Source: Lithodes maja
Taxonomy: Eukaryota > Arthropoda > Malacostraca > Decapoda > Lithodidae
Length of the DNA: 64,000 bases
Direction: 5' to 3'
Assembly (NCBI GenBank): GCA_037953745.1
Contig: JBAKBP010012343.1
Span: 1 to 64,000 of the forward strand
In this document: piece after piece, positions 9,150 through 20,054 of the stretch
How positions within the stretch are numbered: position 1 is the stretch's first letter
How the letters are laid out: each line of letters begins with the position of its first letter
Made by a program: the position numbers and the translations under genes
The notes under the pieces: model-generated
Databases searched by the model: none
Told to the model about the DNA's origin: nothing
Seen by the model: only the letters and a program-made list of their open reading frames with translations

Positions 9150-12107
9150 TTATTCATTTACAAACGCAGTCAGTCGCGGGTTTGATGAGAGATATTTGTC
9201 TACGCGGAGTTTAAATGAATCAACGGTGATGCAGTCTATAACGCTTCGGGGTAGCCCATTCCACAAGTTGACAACTCGATTGAAGAAGAAATTCTTAGAT
9301 TCGTGCGAGTTAAAAGATTTACCAATAATTTTGCAACCATTTCCCCGCGTGTAATTAGATTGGTCGATAGTGAAGTACTTACTACAGTTCATATTGTCGA
9401 TGCCTTTGATGATTTTGAACACTTGAATTAAGTCACCTCTTAATCTGCGCTGGGTTAAAGGAAATAGATTTAATTCTCTCAGACGCTCTTCGTATGGTTT
9501 GTTCTTCAGGCTAGGTATCATTTTGGTAACTCTACGTTGAACTCGTTCTAGCTTGTTTATATCTTTTTGGTAATAAGGGCACCAGGATTGAACGCAGTAT
9601 TCCAGAAGAGGGCGGACTAAGGAATTGTAAAGGGTTAGGATAACTTCTTTGGATTTATGCTCAAATGACCTGCCTATAAAGCCAATTATTTTGTTTGCCT
9701 TCTTAACAACTTCTGAACATTGTTGACTCGGTTTTAGGTTACTCGATATTGTTACTTCCAGATCGGTTTCTCTGTTTACATTCTTAAGCTGAGTGCCATT
9801 CATCGAATAGTTTGCTTTCTCATTTAGGTATCCGACATGTAGTACTTTACATTTATCCGCATTGAAACTCATTTGCCAAATTTGGGCCCAACATGACAAT
9901 TTATCTAGATTGTGTTGCATATCGTCAACTTGTTCTTTTGAGAGTACGCTATTTGCAATTTTTGTATCGTCAGCAAATTTTGAGATTGTACAGGTGAGAC
10001 CCTCATCTATGTCGTTGATGTAAATTAGAAAAAGAATTGGTCCTAGTACCGATCCCTGGGGTACCCCGCTACTTACATTGGTCCATTTAGATGCCTTACC
10101 GTTTATGACTACCCTTTGCTTTCTGTTGCTGAGCCAATTTTCTATCCATTTCAACACACCGTCTTGTATTCCATGCGCTTTTAGTTTTAGCAGTAAACGT
10201 TTGTGGGGAACTTTGTCAAAGGCCTTTTGAAAATCAAGGTATATAATATCTACAGCTTTACTCTCATCGTAGAGGTTGAGGATATCGTGGAAGAAGTCTA
10301 AGAGGTTTGTTAAACAGGAACGTTTTTTACGAAAGCCGTGTTGAGTATCTTTAAGTATGTTATTTTCCTCTAAGTGATTTACGAGTCTGTCTCGTATGAC
10401 CGTTTCTAGCATTTTACATACAACTGAGGTTAGGCTAATTGGACGATAGTTACTGGGTAGGGATTTGCTGCCTTTTTTTAATATCGGTGTTACGTTGGCT
10501 AGCTTCCACTGATCAGGTATAGTTCCAGACTGCAAGGATTTATTGAATAGTAATGTCAGTGGTTTGGAGAGCTCATCCTTAGCTTCCTTTAGAACTCTAG
10601 GCGAGATTGTATCAGGTCCTGGCATTTTATTTACCTTGAGTTTATCTAAACAATTCAATACTTCTCTCTCTGTAACGGTGATATTGCTTAGAAAATCTGA
10701 ATTATCAATCTGAATCGGCGATGGTGTAGGGATATCACTGAGGTCTTCTGTTGTAAAAACTGATGCAAAGAAGGTATTGAGGGCATTACTCATTTGTACT
10801 TCGTCTTTGGTGTATTCTCCATTTTCATCGACTAACGGTCCAACGGTTGAAGTAACTACTTTTTTCTTTCTGATATAACTATAGAATTATTTCGGGTTTG
10901 TTTTACTTTGATTCGCAATATGTAACTCTAAGGTCTTTTTACTTTGCTTAATTAACTTTTTGGCTTTGCGCCGTAGCTCTACAAATTTCACCCGTTCTTC
11001 GTCATTTTGTGAGGATTTTAATCTATCATTAGCAAATTTTTTAGCAAGCAGGCAGTTTGAAATATCTTTATTCCACCATTTGGGCTTATTATTATGGCCT
11101 GGACGCCGTATTTTCGATGGTATGCAGTCTTGCACTGCTTTTAGGTAAGTGGTTTCGAATAACTTCCAAGATGTATTTATGTCGTTATTGTTAATTAAAA
11201 AGCTCCAGTCAGTTTCTTTAAACATAGCTCTAAGTTTATGGAAGTTTGCTTTCTTGAAATTAGGGACTTTTTCGATGCTACTATTTGGTTCATTACTAGT
11301 AAACTTTAAAGTGAAAGTTATCGTACGATGGTCGCTGTTACTGAATTCATCACCAACATTCAAATTCTCTATCAATTCTTCTTTTGTTGCAAGTACAATG
11401 TCAAGAACGTTATTACCACGGGTCGGCGTTCGAACAAATTGATAAAGCGAACTCTCTTGCAAGTTCGTATACAAGTCATGTCCGGAGTGTGAAGTAAGAG
11501 TATCGCCCCACTTGGTCACAGGTAAATTAAAGTCGCCAAAAATTACGGTATCTTGTGAGTTATTTACATCTGCAATTTGTTCGTAAATTTCTCGGTCAGT
11601 TTGCATTGGTTGAGCTGGAGGTCTGTATATTAACGCAAGTATTATTTTTGTACCTTTATTATTCTTTATTAGCACAAAAGATGTGTCGACGTTCACAATT
11701 TGAGGTTTTGACACGAGGGTCGGGTTAAGACTTTCTTTGATATAAAATAAAACGCCACCTCCATTTTTATTTATTCGGCTGTTCTCAAACATTACATAAC
11801 CGGGAAGTGAATACTCTGCTAAAAAGTCTCTATCTTCTGTATTGAGCCAAGATTCTGTTATGCCAATCACATCATAATTTTCTGTAAACACTAGTTCCTC
11901 TAAATCTGAAAATTTATTGCGTATGCTACGAACGTTTGCATAGAAAACCTTTAAAGTTGCGGTGTTAGAACTCGCAGAACGTTCTTTCATCAAATTTTTG
12001 GTTCTGGTCGGATCTACATTTACATTCATGGCTGTCCTCGGTCCTCGGTCGTTATCCCTGGCGGTTTTGAATTTGGGTCGTGTTGGTGGAGCTTTATCCA
12101 AATTCAC
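9150..12107 (-). pseudogene. CR1 ORF2: endonuclease plus reverse transcriptase, one internal stop
   Basis: The 12107-10887 and 10793-9150 segments are in the same frame and are separated by a single TAA at 10889-10887; the codons between are open. The N-terminal part is an APE-type endonuclease with YANVRS, ITESWL, FGDFNLP and NSDHRT motifs. The C-terminal part has reverse transcriptase motifs NYRPISLTS, LDFQKAFDKV, GVPQGSVLGP and the catalytic FADD. About 985 codons in all, a normal length for CR1. The start is ambiguous: the first methionine-like codon here is GTG at 12107, only about 20 bases after the ORF1 stop. The protein would nick target DNA and prime cDNA synthesis there. Confidence 0.85.
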
Positions 12108-12127
12108 GGTTCTTGACGGATTAGTAT

Positions 12128-13177
12128 TTAATTCCTTTGTAGGTTGCCGTCCTCGCTGTCTTCGGTCCTCCTTCCTGGTTGTCCTGTGCTGAGTCGATTT
12201 CTTCTCCGAAAATCCGTCACCGCATCATTGAGAATACGCCCAAAACGTGCTGCTCCCACCTGGTTCAGATGAACTCCATCGTCCGAAAACAAATAGTCAT
12301 CGTAGTATAAATTGTCCCAGGTGTCGACGAATCCCACGTTCTCCTTCCTGCAGAGGTTTGCTAGACAACGATTTGTGCTGGTGGCTATGTTGTAAAATCG
12401 GCTCTCTACACCGAGCCGGGGGACGATTCCTGAGACGATGATCCTTGATGACTTCTCCTTAAATGACTTGATCAGCTGCTTGTACTTTAAAAGCAAATCT
12501 TCCGACCGGGTTCGCTGTACATCGTTGGATCCAACGTGGATGACGTACATTGTATTAGCAGGGGCCAGCTTTGATACTTCGTCAACTGCTGCAACTACGT
12601 CGTCCACACCACCACCAGGGTTACAAAAACGCTTCCTGGTCTTAGGTGCCCTGGCGCAAAACTCTGTGAGCTGACCACGTATCATCGAGTCTCCCACGGG
12701 CCGGACTTCTTCTATTTCCTCTTCGTCATCTGAATCTGTGAGTATCTGGAAACGGTTTTGACACTCGGTAATCGGTATGTGTTTCCTGGTCTTGGGGCAA
12801 ACGTTGTTCCTCACGACACGGAAGTTGTCTTGAGGGGGAAGAGAGTCACTATTTGTATCTTGAGTATCGGAAACATCAGCTGAAATGGCTACTGTAGGCA
12901 TTGAATTGTTGGCAGTTGACGTTGGGGCGTTGGTGGCTGCTGGAGTTGCGGTGACAATTGAAGTTTGTGGTACTCCAACGTTGAGTGTTACAAACTCTTG
13001 GAGTGATTCCAGCTTCATGGTGAGGACGTTGATCTTGTTGTAGGCTTCATCTAATTTGACTGTAAAATTCTCTCGTTGCTGGCAGAGCCGGCAGACTTGA
13101 AAATCGACAGTAGCAAACATGGACTCACCAAACCTACCGGCGCAGTTCGCACAAGCGCGAGGCATGGTGACAGTCAC
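12128..13177 (-). CDS. CR1 ORF1: zinc-finger, coiled-coil and SGNH-esterase protein
   Basis: An intact 349-codon frame. Residues about 8-35 hold two CxxC pairs (CANC and CRLC), which look like a small zinc-binding module, followed by a leucine-rich probable coiled coil. After a Thr/Ser/Asn-rich linker comes a domain with the SGNH-hydrolase landmarks VGDSM, HVGSND and DGVHLN, in the right order for block I serine, Gly-Ser-Asn and the Asp-His pair. Esterase domains in ORF1 are described for CR1 elements. The role in retrotransposition is not settled; RNA binding or membrane interaction has been suggested. It ends 21 bases before the ORF2 frame. Confidence 0.8.
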   Translation of the reverse strand: MTVTMPRACANCAGRFGESMFATVDFQVCRLCQQRENFTVKLDEAYNKINVLTMKLESLQEFVTLNVGVPQTSIVTATPAATNAPTSTANNSMPTVAISADVSDTQDTNSDSLPPQDNFRVVRNNVCPKTRKHIPITECQNRFQILTDSDDEEEIEEVRPVGDSMIRGQLTEFCARAPKTRKRFCNPGGGVDDVVAAVDEVSKLAPANTMYVIHVGSNDVQRTRSEDLLLKYKQLIKSFKEKSSRIIVSGIVPRLGVESRFYNIATSTNRCLANLCRKENVGFVDTWDNLYYDDYLFSDDGVHLNQVGAARFGRILNDAVTDFRRRNRLSTGQPGRRTEDSEDGNLQRN

Positions 13178-13183
13178 TTTCTT

Positions 13184-13262
13184 CAGATCACTTCACTCAC
13201 TTAAAAAACACTTCACTCACTTTAAAACACTTCACTCACTTTAAAAACACTTCAATCACTTC
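13184..13262 (-). repeat. Short tandem repeat upstream of CR1 ORF1
   Basis: Four imperfect copies of a roughly 20-base unit containing CACTTCACTCACTTTAAAA, directly 5' of the ORF1 start. Confidence 0.75.
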
Positions 13263-13263
13263 A

Positions 13264-13497
13264 ACCGAAAACAAATATGCTGAAATACGCAGAAATAGGT
13301 TATCAGGGGTGATAGCCTAACCGAAAACAAAAATGTTGAGATACGCAGAATTAGGCTTCCAGGGGCGATAGCCTAACCAAAAGTTTTTTTTTTAAATTGA
13401 AATACGCAATAATAGGCTACCAGCGTTGAATAGCCTAACCGAAAATAATAAAATTGAAATTCGCAGAAATAGGCTACCAGGTGTGATAACCTAACCT
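13264..13497 (-). repeat. 60-bp tandem repeat, probable CR1 5' UTR
   Basis: Four imperfect copies of a unit of almost exactly 60 bases, each carrying AATACGCAGAAATAGGCT and ending in ATAGCCTAACC. The position suggests part of the element's 5' UTR or promoter. A tandem repeat already present at the target cannot be excluded. Confidence 0.75.
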
Positions 13498-13500
13498 TAA

Positions 13501-14450
13501 ACAAATATATGTATAACAGAATATGTAACTAAATATACAATTCACCAAATAAAGATTATATAAAAATAAAGTGTGACTACACACAAGGGGTTAATATACT
13601 GTGTCAACAGATGGCCCTGGTGTCGCTGTAGCCTAGTAAAGCAGTAGCCTACTCTGTTTAGATAAAAAAGTGTATCAGTCAAAGGTTATTACAAGATCGT
13701 GCAAGCAACAACTAAAATTACAGATATATACTGTATAGCTACAGTAGGATACTAAATACAATATCTACAAGAGTTAATAATAAAACAGATTGGCTGGCTA
13801 TAGGCTAGGCTAGGTTTGGGTTAGGTTAAAAGCTTGGCAGGTTGGGTTAGGCTAGGTTAGTTTGTACAAATACCACCCTTAGCTTAAAGTAAAATCAGTC
13901 TGAGGAGAAAAAGTCAAGAATATATCTAGGGGGAAAAGATAAATGAATGCACTTAAATTTGGTACAAAATGTGCTGGTATTTAATATGTATAATCCCCCA
14001 AAAAAGTTTGTTTACAAAATGGCGTCGGCGTTAGTCCCTGTAGGCAGGTTAGTTAGTGAACAGTATTGTTTATTAGCAAATTAATATGCAAAGCTTTACT
14101 TACATACAAGGCAGTTAAATAGATACTTACTACAGTAGGTAATGGGTAAAATTAGGGGCTACGATTGTATATAAAATAGTAATAGGAGAGCGTTTGTTTA
14201 CAAAGCAAAACAAAACAATAGATGGCGCTAGTGGCGCCCTGTCCGAGCAGGAGTCTTGTGATAAACACAAAGTTTATCAGTCAATACACAGCGAAATATC
14301 GTGCAGTGTTACTTACTAAGCTACAGGATGGTTAAACTTGCTCTTAACCACCTTTCATGCACAAGAATGAAGAGGATGAGTAGTTAATACTCAAAATTAT
14401 GATCGATATCGTGAGAGCGTTGACAGAGCGTCTGCAGCGTCTGGCGAAAC
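13501..14450. other. No recognisable gene
   Basis: AT-rich sequence. Around 13795-13862 there is a cluster of GGCTAGG, GGTTAGG and TTAGGTT words, too irregular for a telomeric array. Nothing else supported. Confidence 0.5.
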
Positions 14451-14453
14451 TAA

Positions 14454-15351
14454 AGGCCCGGTCACACTGCCCTTCGCGGTCGCATCGCGGACGTCTCACG
14501 GCGAAAAATGTGTGAACGTGAAGCAAGCGCTGTTGGACGCATATAAGTCGTGAAAGGACGCGATACAGCCGCACCCACACGGGCTATAAAAATCACACGC
14601 GGTCTCAAGTTTTGAGCTGCTCAAAACTTGAGACCGCGGGTGGCCACGGGGGGCACACGTGGTACACACGTGATAAAGACGTGGTAAAGACGCGTAAAGA
14701 CGTGGTAAAGACGTGCTACGGCCACGGTAAGTACGTGGTTACACGCGATAGGACGCGAACCTTTAGCGGGTAATCGCGGTTTAATGACGGTCATAGCACG
14801 GTTGTACCGCATCTGTTCCGCGTGTTTTCACGTGCATTTGCGTGTGTAGCGCGTGTACTCTGGGACCTATATATTTGGCTCGATTTGCCAAGCATTCATC
14901 ACTCCTGGTTCTGACGTGATGGGGTGAACATGGACCGTATTGACCTCGTCTGCATGCGTCTCTTCTACCGCCTGCCCGGGCTCCTTATATACCCGTGGTG
15001 GGGGCGTGGTACACACGCGCAGTACCCGTGATAGCCCGCGAAACGGCCGCCCTGCACACGTGGACCAGCCGTGCTGTACACGTGATCACCCGTGGGTCAG
15101 GCGTGATGCAGCCGCGGTTACCCGCCGCTGCCTGTCACCACGTGGAGATTTTCCCGCGCTTACCCGCGCTCCAGTCGTGCTTCACCAGCGGTCAGGACGC
15201 TGAACAGGCGCCGGCGTCTGTTCAGCGGGCATACCACGGGTAACCACGTGTTAGCCAATTTTTCACATTTTCCACCGCGTGTTACAGCGGCTAAAAATTT
15301 TCGGGGAAATTTACTCGCGCTGCAGACGCTAAAGGCAGTGTGACCGGGCCT
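14454..15351. mobile_element. Non-autonomous TIR element, PIF/Harbinger-like candidate
   Basis: Perfect 18-bp terminal inverted repeats, AGGCCCGGTCACACTGCC at 14454-14471 and its reverse complement at 15334-15351, are flanked by TAA on both sides (14451-14453 and 15352-15354). A 3-bp TWA duplication is typical of PIF/Harbinger. The 898-bp body has no transposase frame. It is GC-rich and full of ACGTGGTA, CACGTG and ACGCG words in both orientations. The short frames inside read as by-products of these repeats. Confidence 0.8.
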
Positions 15352-15412
15352 TAAAGGACGGGTAGTGTCTGGCGGTAGCACGGGTAGTGGGACTTCGTCG
15401 CCCACGCCCCTC

Positions 15413-15515
15413 ATACACTAAGTGTGCCTGTGTATTTTATTCCCATCTCTGCTAACTCGTTCAGACACGTTCACTGATAGTGATTTATAAGTATTAATGA
15501 GCTGGACTTCGTCGC
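15413..15515 (+). repeat. Dispersed repeat R1, copy 2
   Basis: Matches 8838-8925. It is bracketed by two near-copies of GACTTCGTCGCC (about 15392 and 15506). Confidence 0.6.
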
Positions 15516-16134
15516 CAGCGCCTTAGTTATTAAACTACGATTTATTTCGTTATATCTGTTAACCAGTTCAGATTCTTCGATTGATACCGAATTCAGGTAT
15601 TAATTTGCTTATTGTGTCATTCACGCCCCAGTTGTTATTAAATACATTTGATATTTATTATCTTCATACGTATAAATCTTATTATTTACTTATGAACAGA
15701 TTCACCTATACTGTGTAAAGTAGAGTTAATTATTCCCCCTTTGATCTGTATCAATTAAACGTTCTCGCTTTACTTGATTCTATAATATATATATGTATAT
15801 ATCAATACGACTTTCCTAAGCTTGTCTCGTTATCTGAACATACAATCATTTGATATAAATACGTGATATAATATAAATTATTATTCAAACTGTGATGAAT
15901 GCCTTACACACCAGACACCACTCACCACAAAGGTCTTTTGGGTATCTTAAGAAAGGGAATTTGGACGAGGGATTTTGTTGGTAGTTTTGGAGGAGTAAAT
16001 ACTGGTTAAGTTTCTGGATTATTTTGCACTGGCATTGGCGACTAGGACGATGGTAGGGTATTGTGGCAAATTATAAGTAGCAGACTCCTATAATAGTTAA
16101 ATCAAAATGCTAGCAGATATTGCATTGACAAAGA
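15516..16134. other. No recognisable gene
   Basis: AT-rich, without a credible frame. It may continue the repeat to its left. Confidence 0.4.
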
Positions 16135-16490
16135 AATAGTGGGTGATGTCTTAAGGATGTTGGGTGATGTCTGAAATATGTTGGATGTTGTCTGAAGGAT
16201 GTTAAGTGTTGTCTGAAGAATGTTGGATGTTGTCTTAAGGATATTGGGTATTGTCTGAAAAATAGTATTGTTTGAAAGATGTTGACTGTTGTCTTAAGGA
16301 TGTTGGAGGTTATCTAATGAATGTTCGATGTTGTTTTAAGGATCTCGAGTGTTGTCTGAATGATGTAAGGTCCAGGATGAAAGGTTATTGCTTGAAGAAT
16401 GTTGGATGTTCACTAGGGAATGTTGAATGTTGTCTGAAAGATGTTGGGTGTTGTCTAAATGATTTTCCAATGTTGTCTTGCAGAATACCG
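16135..16490 (+). repeat. Minisatellite, about 24-bp unit
   Basis: About fifteen degenerate copies of a unit close to GATGTTGGGTGTTGTCTGAA. The unit length being near a multiple of three creates an artificial Cys/Asp/Val-rich frame, which I do not call as a gene. Confidence 0.85.
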
Positions 16491-16542
16491 TGACAGATGT
16501 TGGTTATGTTATCCATACTGTGATTGACATTGCAGCCGTTAA

Positions 16543-16750
16543 CTCATTCTGCACCAATTCCATCCTGTTCATTTTATGCTAGCTACTAATAGACAATTTG
16601 ATGCAGCTTAGGAAAGACCTCCAGCAATTACCATGTTTCGAACTATCTTAATCAAGCACTTTTTACTACCACATATCCGTCTTAAGCTGCACAAAATCGT
16701 CTAAGCATAGCTAGAATAAAATAATAAACACGTCGCCAGTACATAAGGGG
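16543..16750. mobile_element. TTAA element family A, copy 1
   Basis: Flanked by TTAA at 16539-16542 and 16751-16754. The right end carries ACGTCGCC(A/G)GTACA...AGGGG; the left end is more diverged. The interior includes the family hallmarks GACGATTTT-like and AATCGTCTAAG...AGCTAGAATAAA in opposite orientation, so the element folds back. No coding capacity. TTAA flanks point to piggyBac-type (or Kolobok-type) mobilisation. Confidence 0.8.
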
Positions 16751-17051
16751 TTAAAGTTAATGTGTTCCAAAGGAAAGGGTCATTCCAATGTATCTCATAA
16801 TTGTTGTATGGAACGTCTCTCTCTCTCTCTCTCACTAAGGTAGGGTAAGGTACGATATTTACTGTATATGTTTCCAATGTTTAATACCGTGTTAGCTGAC
16901 GCGTCGTGGTTCTGCCCACCGCTTTCAGTATTCACCCTTTTATAAGATATTCCAGAAATCATTGGGGTAACATCGATATAAGAAAAGTTGTGCCGAGAAA
17001 CTTGGACGAGTGGAAATTGTAAGGAATATGAAGGAGACAGGCGGAGGCAAT

Positions 17052-17052
<1 letters not shown>

Positions 17053-17120
<68 letters not shown>
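17053..17120 (+). repeat. (CA)n microsatellite
   Basis: About 68 bases of almost pure CA, abutting the SINE head. Confidence 0.95.
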
Positions 17121-17121
<1 letters not shown>

Positions 17122-17122
<1 letters not shown>

Positions 17123-17345
17123 CCCCGTGGCGTAACTGATAGCGCGTCTGGCTCACAACCAGAAGGTCCCGGGTTCGAGACCCGGGCGGGGAAGAGACAT
17201 TTGGGCAAGTCTCCTAACGGTGTAGCCTCTGTTCACCAAGCAGCATAAATAGGAATCTGGTATAAGTGGACACAGTTGTGACGTCCCATCTAGGGTTGGT
17301 GGTCGGTTACAAGGTGAGATGGGCATCGTACTAGTCACCCTAACA
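17122..17345 (+). repeat. tRNA-headed SINE with complete cloverleaf
   Basis: Bases 17122-17192 fold as a cloverleaf: acceptor TCCCCGT/GCGGGGA, anticodon stem TCTGG/CCAGA with loop CTCACAA (anticodon CAC), and T stem CCGGG/CCCGG with loop TTCGAGA. The D loop lacks the conserved GG and the acceptor-D linker is one base short. It is followed by about 150 bases of body with no terminator T-run directly after the tRNA. A SINE is more likely than a working tRNA-Val. The end near 17345 is approximate. Confidence 0.65.
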
Positions 17346-17456
17346 TACTGTACATTTCACGCAATACATTCCCAGTTAAGGAGGCGCAATAATAAGGAGC
17401 TTAGCTCGCATTGCGTGGATTCCCCTTGACGAACAAGTAAGTAAGTGAATAAGTGA

Positions 17457-17491
<35 letters not shown>

Positions 17492-18037
17492 ACCACCACC
17501 ACCTCCATAAAACTGTGGCACAACGCAGCACAATAAAGTACATCTAAGTATTACACAAATTTCACATCTAACACATCCATACAAACGGAATTTTGAAACT
17601 TCATTCTTCAATTTACCCATCCTTAGTCGGTGACTTGCGGCAACTCAATTAACTGATATCTGGCCTCTGACAATTGCACATTGACTAAATTGCGTTGTTG
17701 TCCTCGCGAATGAGGTTGGAGATAAATTATGGAAGACATTCTAAGGTCAATTAATATTGGTCTGTTCATTCAATTAAGGAATAGCATATGTGTGTACATA
17801 CGATATGCAACATTTGCTGTAAGTGAAGTCAAATCTAAGGTTATTAAAACACTAAAACTTTGACAAAGTGTAACCCTTAATATGACATCTGCTATGTCTA
17901 TACTGTTGTTCAATCGCTAATTTTTCAGTAACTCCAAGTAAAGTTGGGAAGGAAATAAGTACATAAGTATTCCAAATTGAGACATGCATTGTGATATAAG
18001 TAATTGCATATGAAACAAATATTGATATTATGGAGCC
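17346..18037. other. No recognisable gene; second CA/CAC tract
   Basis: Includes (CA)n at about 17459-17490 running into (CAC)n to 17505, then unremarkable AT-rich sequence. Confidence 0.6.
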
Positions 18038-18043
18038 TTTCCA

Positions 18044-18099
<56 letters not shown>
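18038..18099. repeat. (TA)n microsatellite
   Basis: About 60 bases of uninterrupted TA. Confidence 0.95.
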
Positions 18100-18102
<3 letters not shown>

Positions 18103-18121
18103 ATGAACGATCAATATTGAC

Positions 18122-18307
18122 AGGTAGATGGGTTGAGTGGAGGAAAAAATCAGGGAAAAGCTTTGAATCCTTTTTCTCCAACGTTTTGGCTTATATACTC
18201 ATCTTCTGAAAGACTGAGAGACTCTTTGAAGATGGGTACATATCCCGAAATGTTGGAGAATATAGAATCAAAGTTCTTCCCTGATTTTTTCCTCCACCCA
18301 ATCTATA
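18122..18307. mobile_element. Small foldback element
   Basis: Imperfect inverted repeat with arms of about 80 bases: GGAGGAAAAAATCAGGGAA on the left reappears reverse-complemented at about 18280-18297, and TTCTCCAAC pairs further in. The loop includes TTCTGAAAGACTGAG. A short AT-flanked MITE is likely. The frame crossing it is a by-product. Confidence 0.65.
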
Positions 18308-18778
18308 TAATTTATACAGTATATCAAAGCAAACATTTCCTTGATACTTTATTAACTTTTTGTTTTAGTTATTTAGTTATTATGATTTACTAAATATTAA
18401 TTGATCTTTATAGGTTAAGGGCAGACTAGAAGTAAATAAATACATTTCTATATTATCTTATTAGCCTGATATTAGGTATATATTTGGGTTGCATACATTA
18501 TTTTTTGACAATGAATTTCGCTTGTGTACAATTAATAAAATAGTTGATGTTTCACAGTTGGCTACTGAGGAAGGACACCAGTAATACTATAAACAGCGCC
18601 CAGGATACCACGAAAAGCCTTCATCGTCAAATCCACGAACAAAGATTAAAACAAGCCAGTCCGCCCCCAGAAATTGCTATCTTCTATTATAGACAAGCTG
18701 ACAACCACCACACCTAAGACAACATACAAATAACCACCCTCTCCAACAACAACAACAACTAGCCGCGCAGCGGACACC
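18308..18778. other. No recognisable gene
   Basis: AT-rich to about 18545, then CA/AAC-rich sequence leading into the weak frame at 18779. Confidence 0.4.
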
Positions 18779-19207
18779 ATGAAACCAGCCCCAACACTGA
18801 CAACTATGCCTGGGAAAGAAAACAGCACCACCACCACCAAGAAGCAGCCAAGAACAACAACAAAAGAGAAGTCAGTCTGGAAGAGGAAAATTATACTCTA
18901 CCCTCCACCACCACCAGAGCGACTAGAAGCCCCGCCCAGCAGGACATCACACCAAGCCGTCATTGACCATGCGCAACTGGAGTTACCTGACTTAGTACCC
19001 CAAGTAAATACCTCTAAGGAGCCACCAACTTCTGGGTCAAAATGGGCCAAGTTCACCTTACACCCCCTGATGAGAGTGGCCCCTGTTGTCAGACTACCAA
19101 CAGGGACAAGTTACGTAAGGTATGCCATATGGAGAAACAGTTCAATAGATTCACAACCCAAGGGCTCCTCAATGCTTCCCAAGGTCGAGATGAAGGTGTA
19201 TCCCTAA
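18779..19207 (+). CDS. Hypothetical Thr/Pro/Lys-rich frame, possible LINE ORF1 fragment
   Basis: A 142-codon ATG frame with a Thr/Lys-rich N-terminus, a run of prolines (about residue 43) and no recognisable domain. I do not recognise the family. Low-complexity basic N-termini of this kind occur in LINE ORF1 proteins, and LINE debris follows at 20055, but no direct link is visible. It may be chance. Confidence 0.2.
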   Translation: MKPAPTLTTMPGKENSTTTTKKQPRTTTKEKSVWKRKIILYPPPPPERLEAPPSRTSHQAVIDHAQLELPDLVPQVNTSKEPPTSGSKWAKFTLHPLMRVAPVVRLPTGTSYVRYAIWRNSSIDSQPKGSSMLPKVEMKVYP

Positions 19208-19229
19208 CCTAATCTTTGAAGAGGTGTTT

Positions 19230-19460
19230 CCGAAAACCTCCATGAGCGCTTCCCAAGACCAGTTAAAAGATATGACAAATGGTTCTTCCCAAGGCCATAA
19301 GAATGCTTCCCAACGTCCCACACTCGGTGCTTCCCAAGACCGTAAGGGACTCTACCCAAGGTCCCACACTCGATGCTTCCCAAGACCGTAAAAGACACTT
19401 CCCAAGGTCTCATACCCGGTGCTCACCATGACCTGCTTTCAGGTGCTTCCCAAGACCTAC
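19230..19460 (+). repeat. Minisatellite, about 50-bp unit
   Basis: Four to five imperfect copies containing TGCTTCCCAAGACCGTAA followed by ACTTCCCAAGGTC...ACACTCGG. Confidence 0.8.
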
Positions 19461-19696
19461 CTCGTGCTTCCGTAGGTCAGAGACGAGAGAAAAGCAGCAG
19501 CAGCAACAAAATACGACATCGCCGCCCCAAGCAGTCTAGTTGCGACACCACAATTTGCAGCCAGTGATCTAGAGGATTGCGTTCCCCAGATCTCACACCC
19601 CTGAACCAGCCAACAGAGAATAACTTCCTGCCACACAGGGAAATCGCATAGAATTGTCTCTCTCAAATAGATAAATATGAGCAAATTCGAAACTTC

Positions 19697-20030
19697 TATT
19701 TATGAGAGAGGGTGAAGAAAAAATGAGAGAGATTAACATAGAGAAATAGAGAAAGGGGCAAACAGAAAGAGAGGGAGGAAGAAAAAGAAGTAGATACAAA
19801 GACAAATCGAGAAAGAGACAGTGAAAATGAGCTGGATAGACACAAAACAGAGAGAAAGGGACAAACTGACAAAGAGAGGGGTAGAAAAATAAAAGGGGGG
19901 CATACACAGATAAAAAGAAAAAGGAACAAAGTAAATAAGAGGTAGGGACAAAGAGAAAGGGAAGGAGGGACAAAGATAAACAAAGGTAAGTGCAGAGAGC
20001 AATAGAAAGACGAACAAAGAAAAGGGGTGC
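19697..20030 (+). repeat. Polypurine low-complexity tract
   Basis: About 330 bases dominated by A and G on the plus strand (GAGAGA, GAAAGGGAC, AAAGAGAG). The overlapping minus-strand frames rich in Leu/Ser/Phe/Pro are composition artefacts. Confidence 0.85.
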
Positions 20031-20054
20031 TGGGCAGTGCTGGGCAATGGAGTA

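Larger units (their letters stand above)
8926..13500 (-). mobile_element. CR1-type non-LTR retrotransposon, nearly full length
   Basis: Minus-strand element with tandem 5' repeats (13497-13184), ORF1 with an esterase domain (13177-12128), ORF2 with endonuclease and reverse transcriptase (12107-9150), and a 3' UTR ending in repeats of TTTGTACTCC (minus strand) at 8926. A 5'-truncated second copy of the last 327 bases lies at 59389-59715, which fixes the 3' end. ORF2 carries one in-frame stop, so this copy is probably inactive but recent. The 5' boundary is uncertain. Confidence 0.85.

Noticed and set aside
13264..13497. CRISPR-like array (60-bp periodic repeats)
   Set aside because: Units are contiguous tandem repeats with no unique spacers, in eukaryotic sequence.
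13795..13862. TTAGG-like words resembling arthropod telomere repeat
   Set aside because: Spacing and sequence are irregular and mixed with GGCTAGG; there is no array.
16272..16493. Cys/Asp-rich repetitive open frame
   Set aside because: Created by a 24-bp minisatellite whose unit is a multiple of three.
18038..18099. TA run considered as an AT-rich origin or promoter
   Set aside because: A pure microsatellite with no adjoining gene; no support for function.
19593..20047. Leu/Phe/Ser-rich minus-strand frames resembling membrane proteins
   Set aside because: They translate a polypurine tract in three overlapping frames, so composition explains them.
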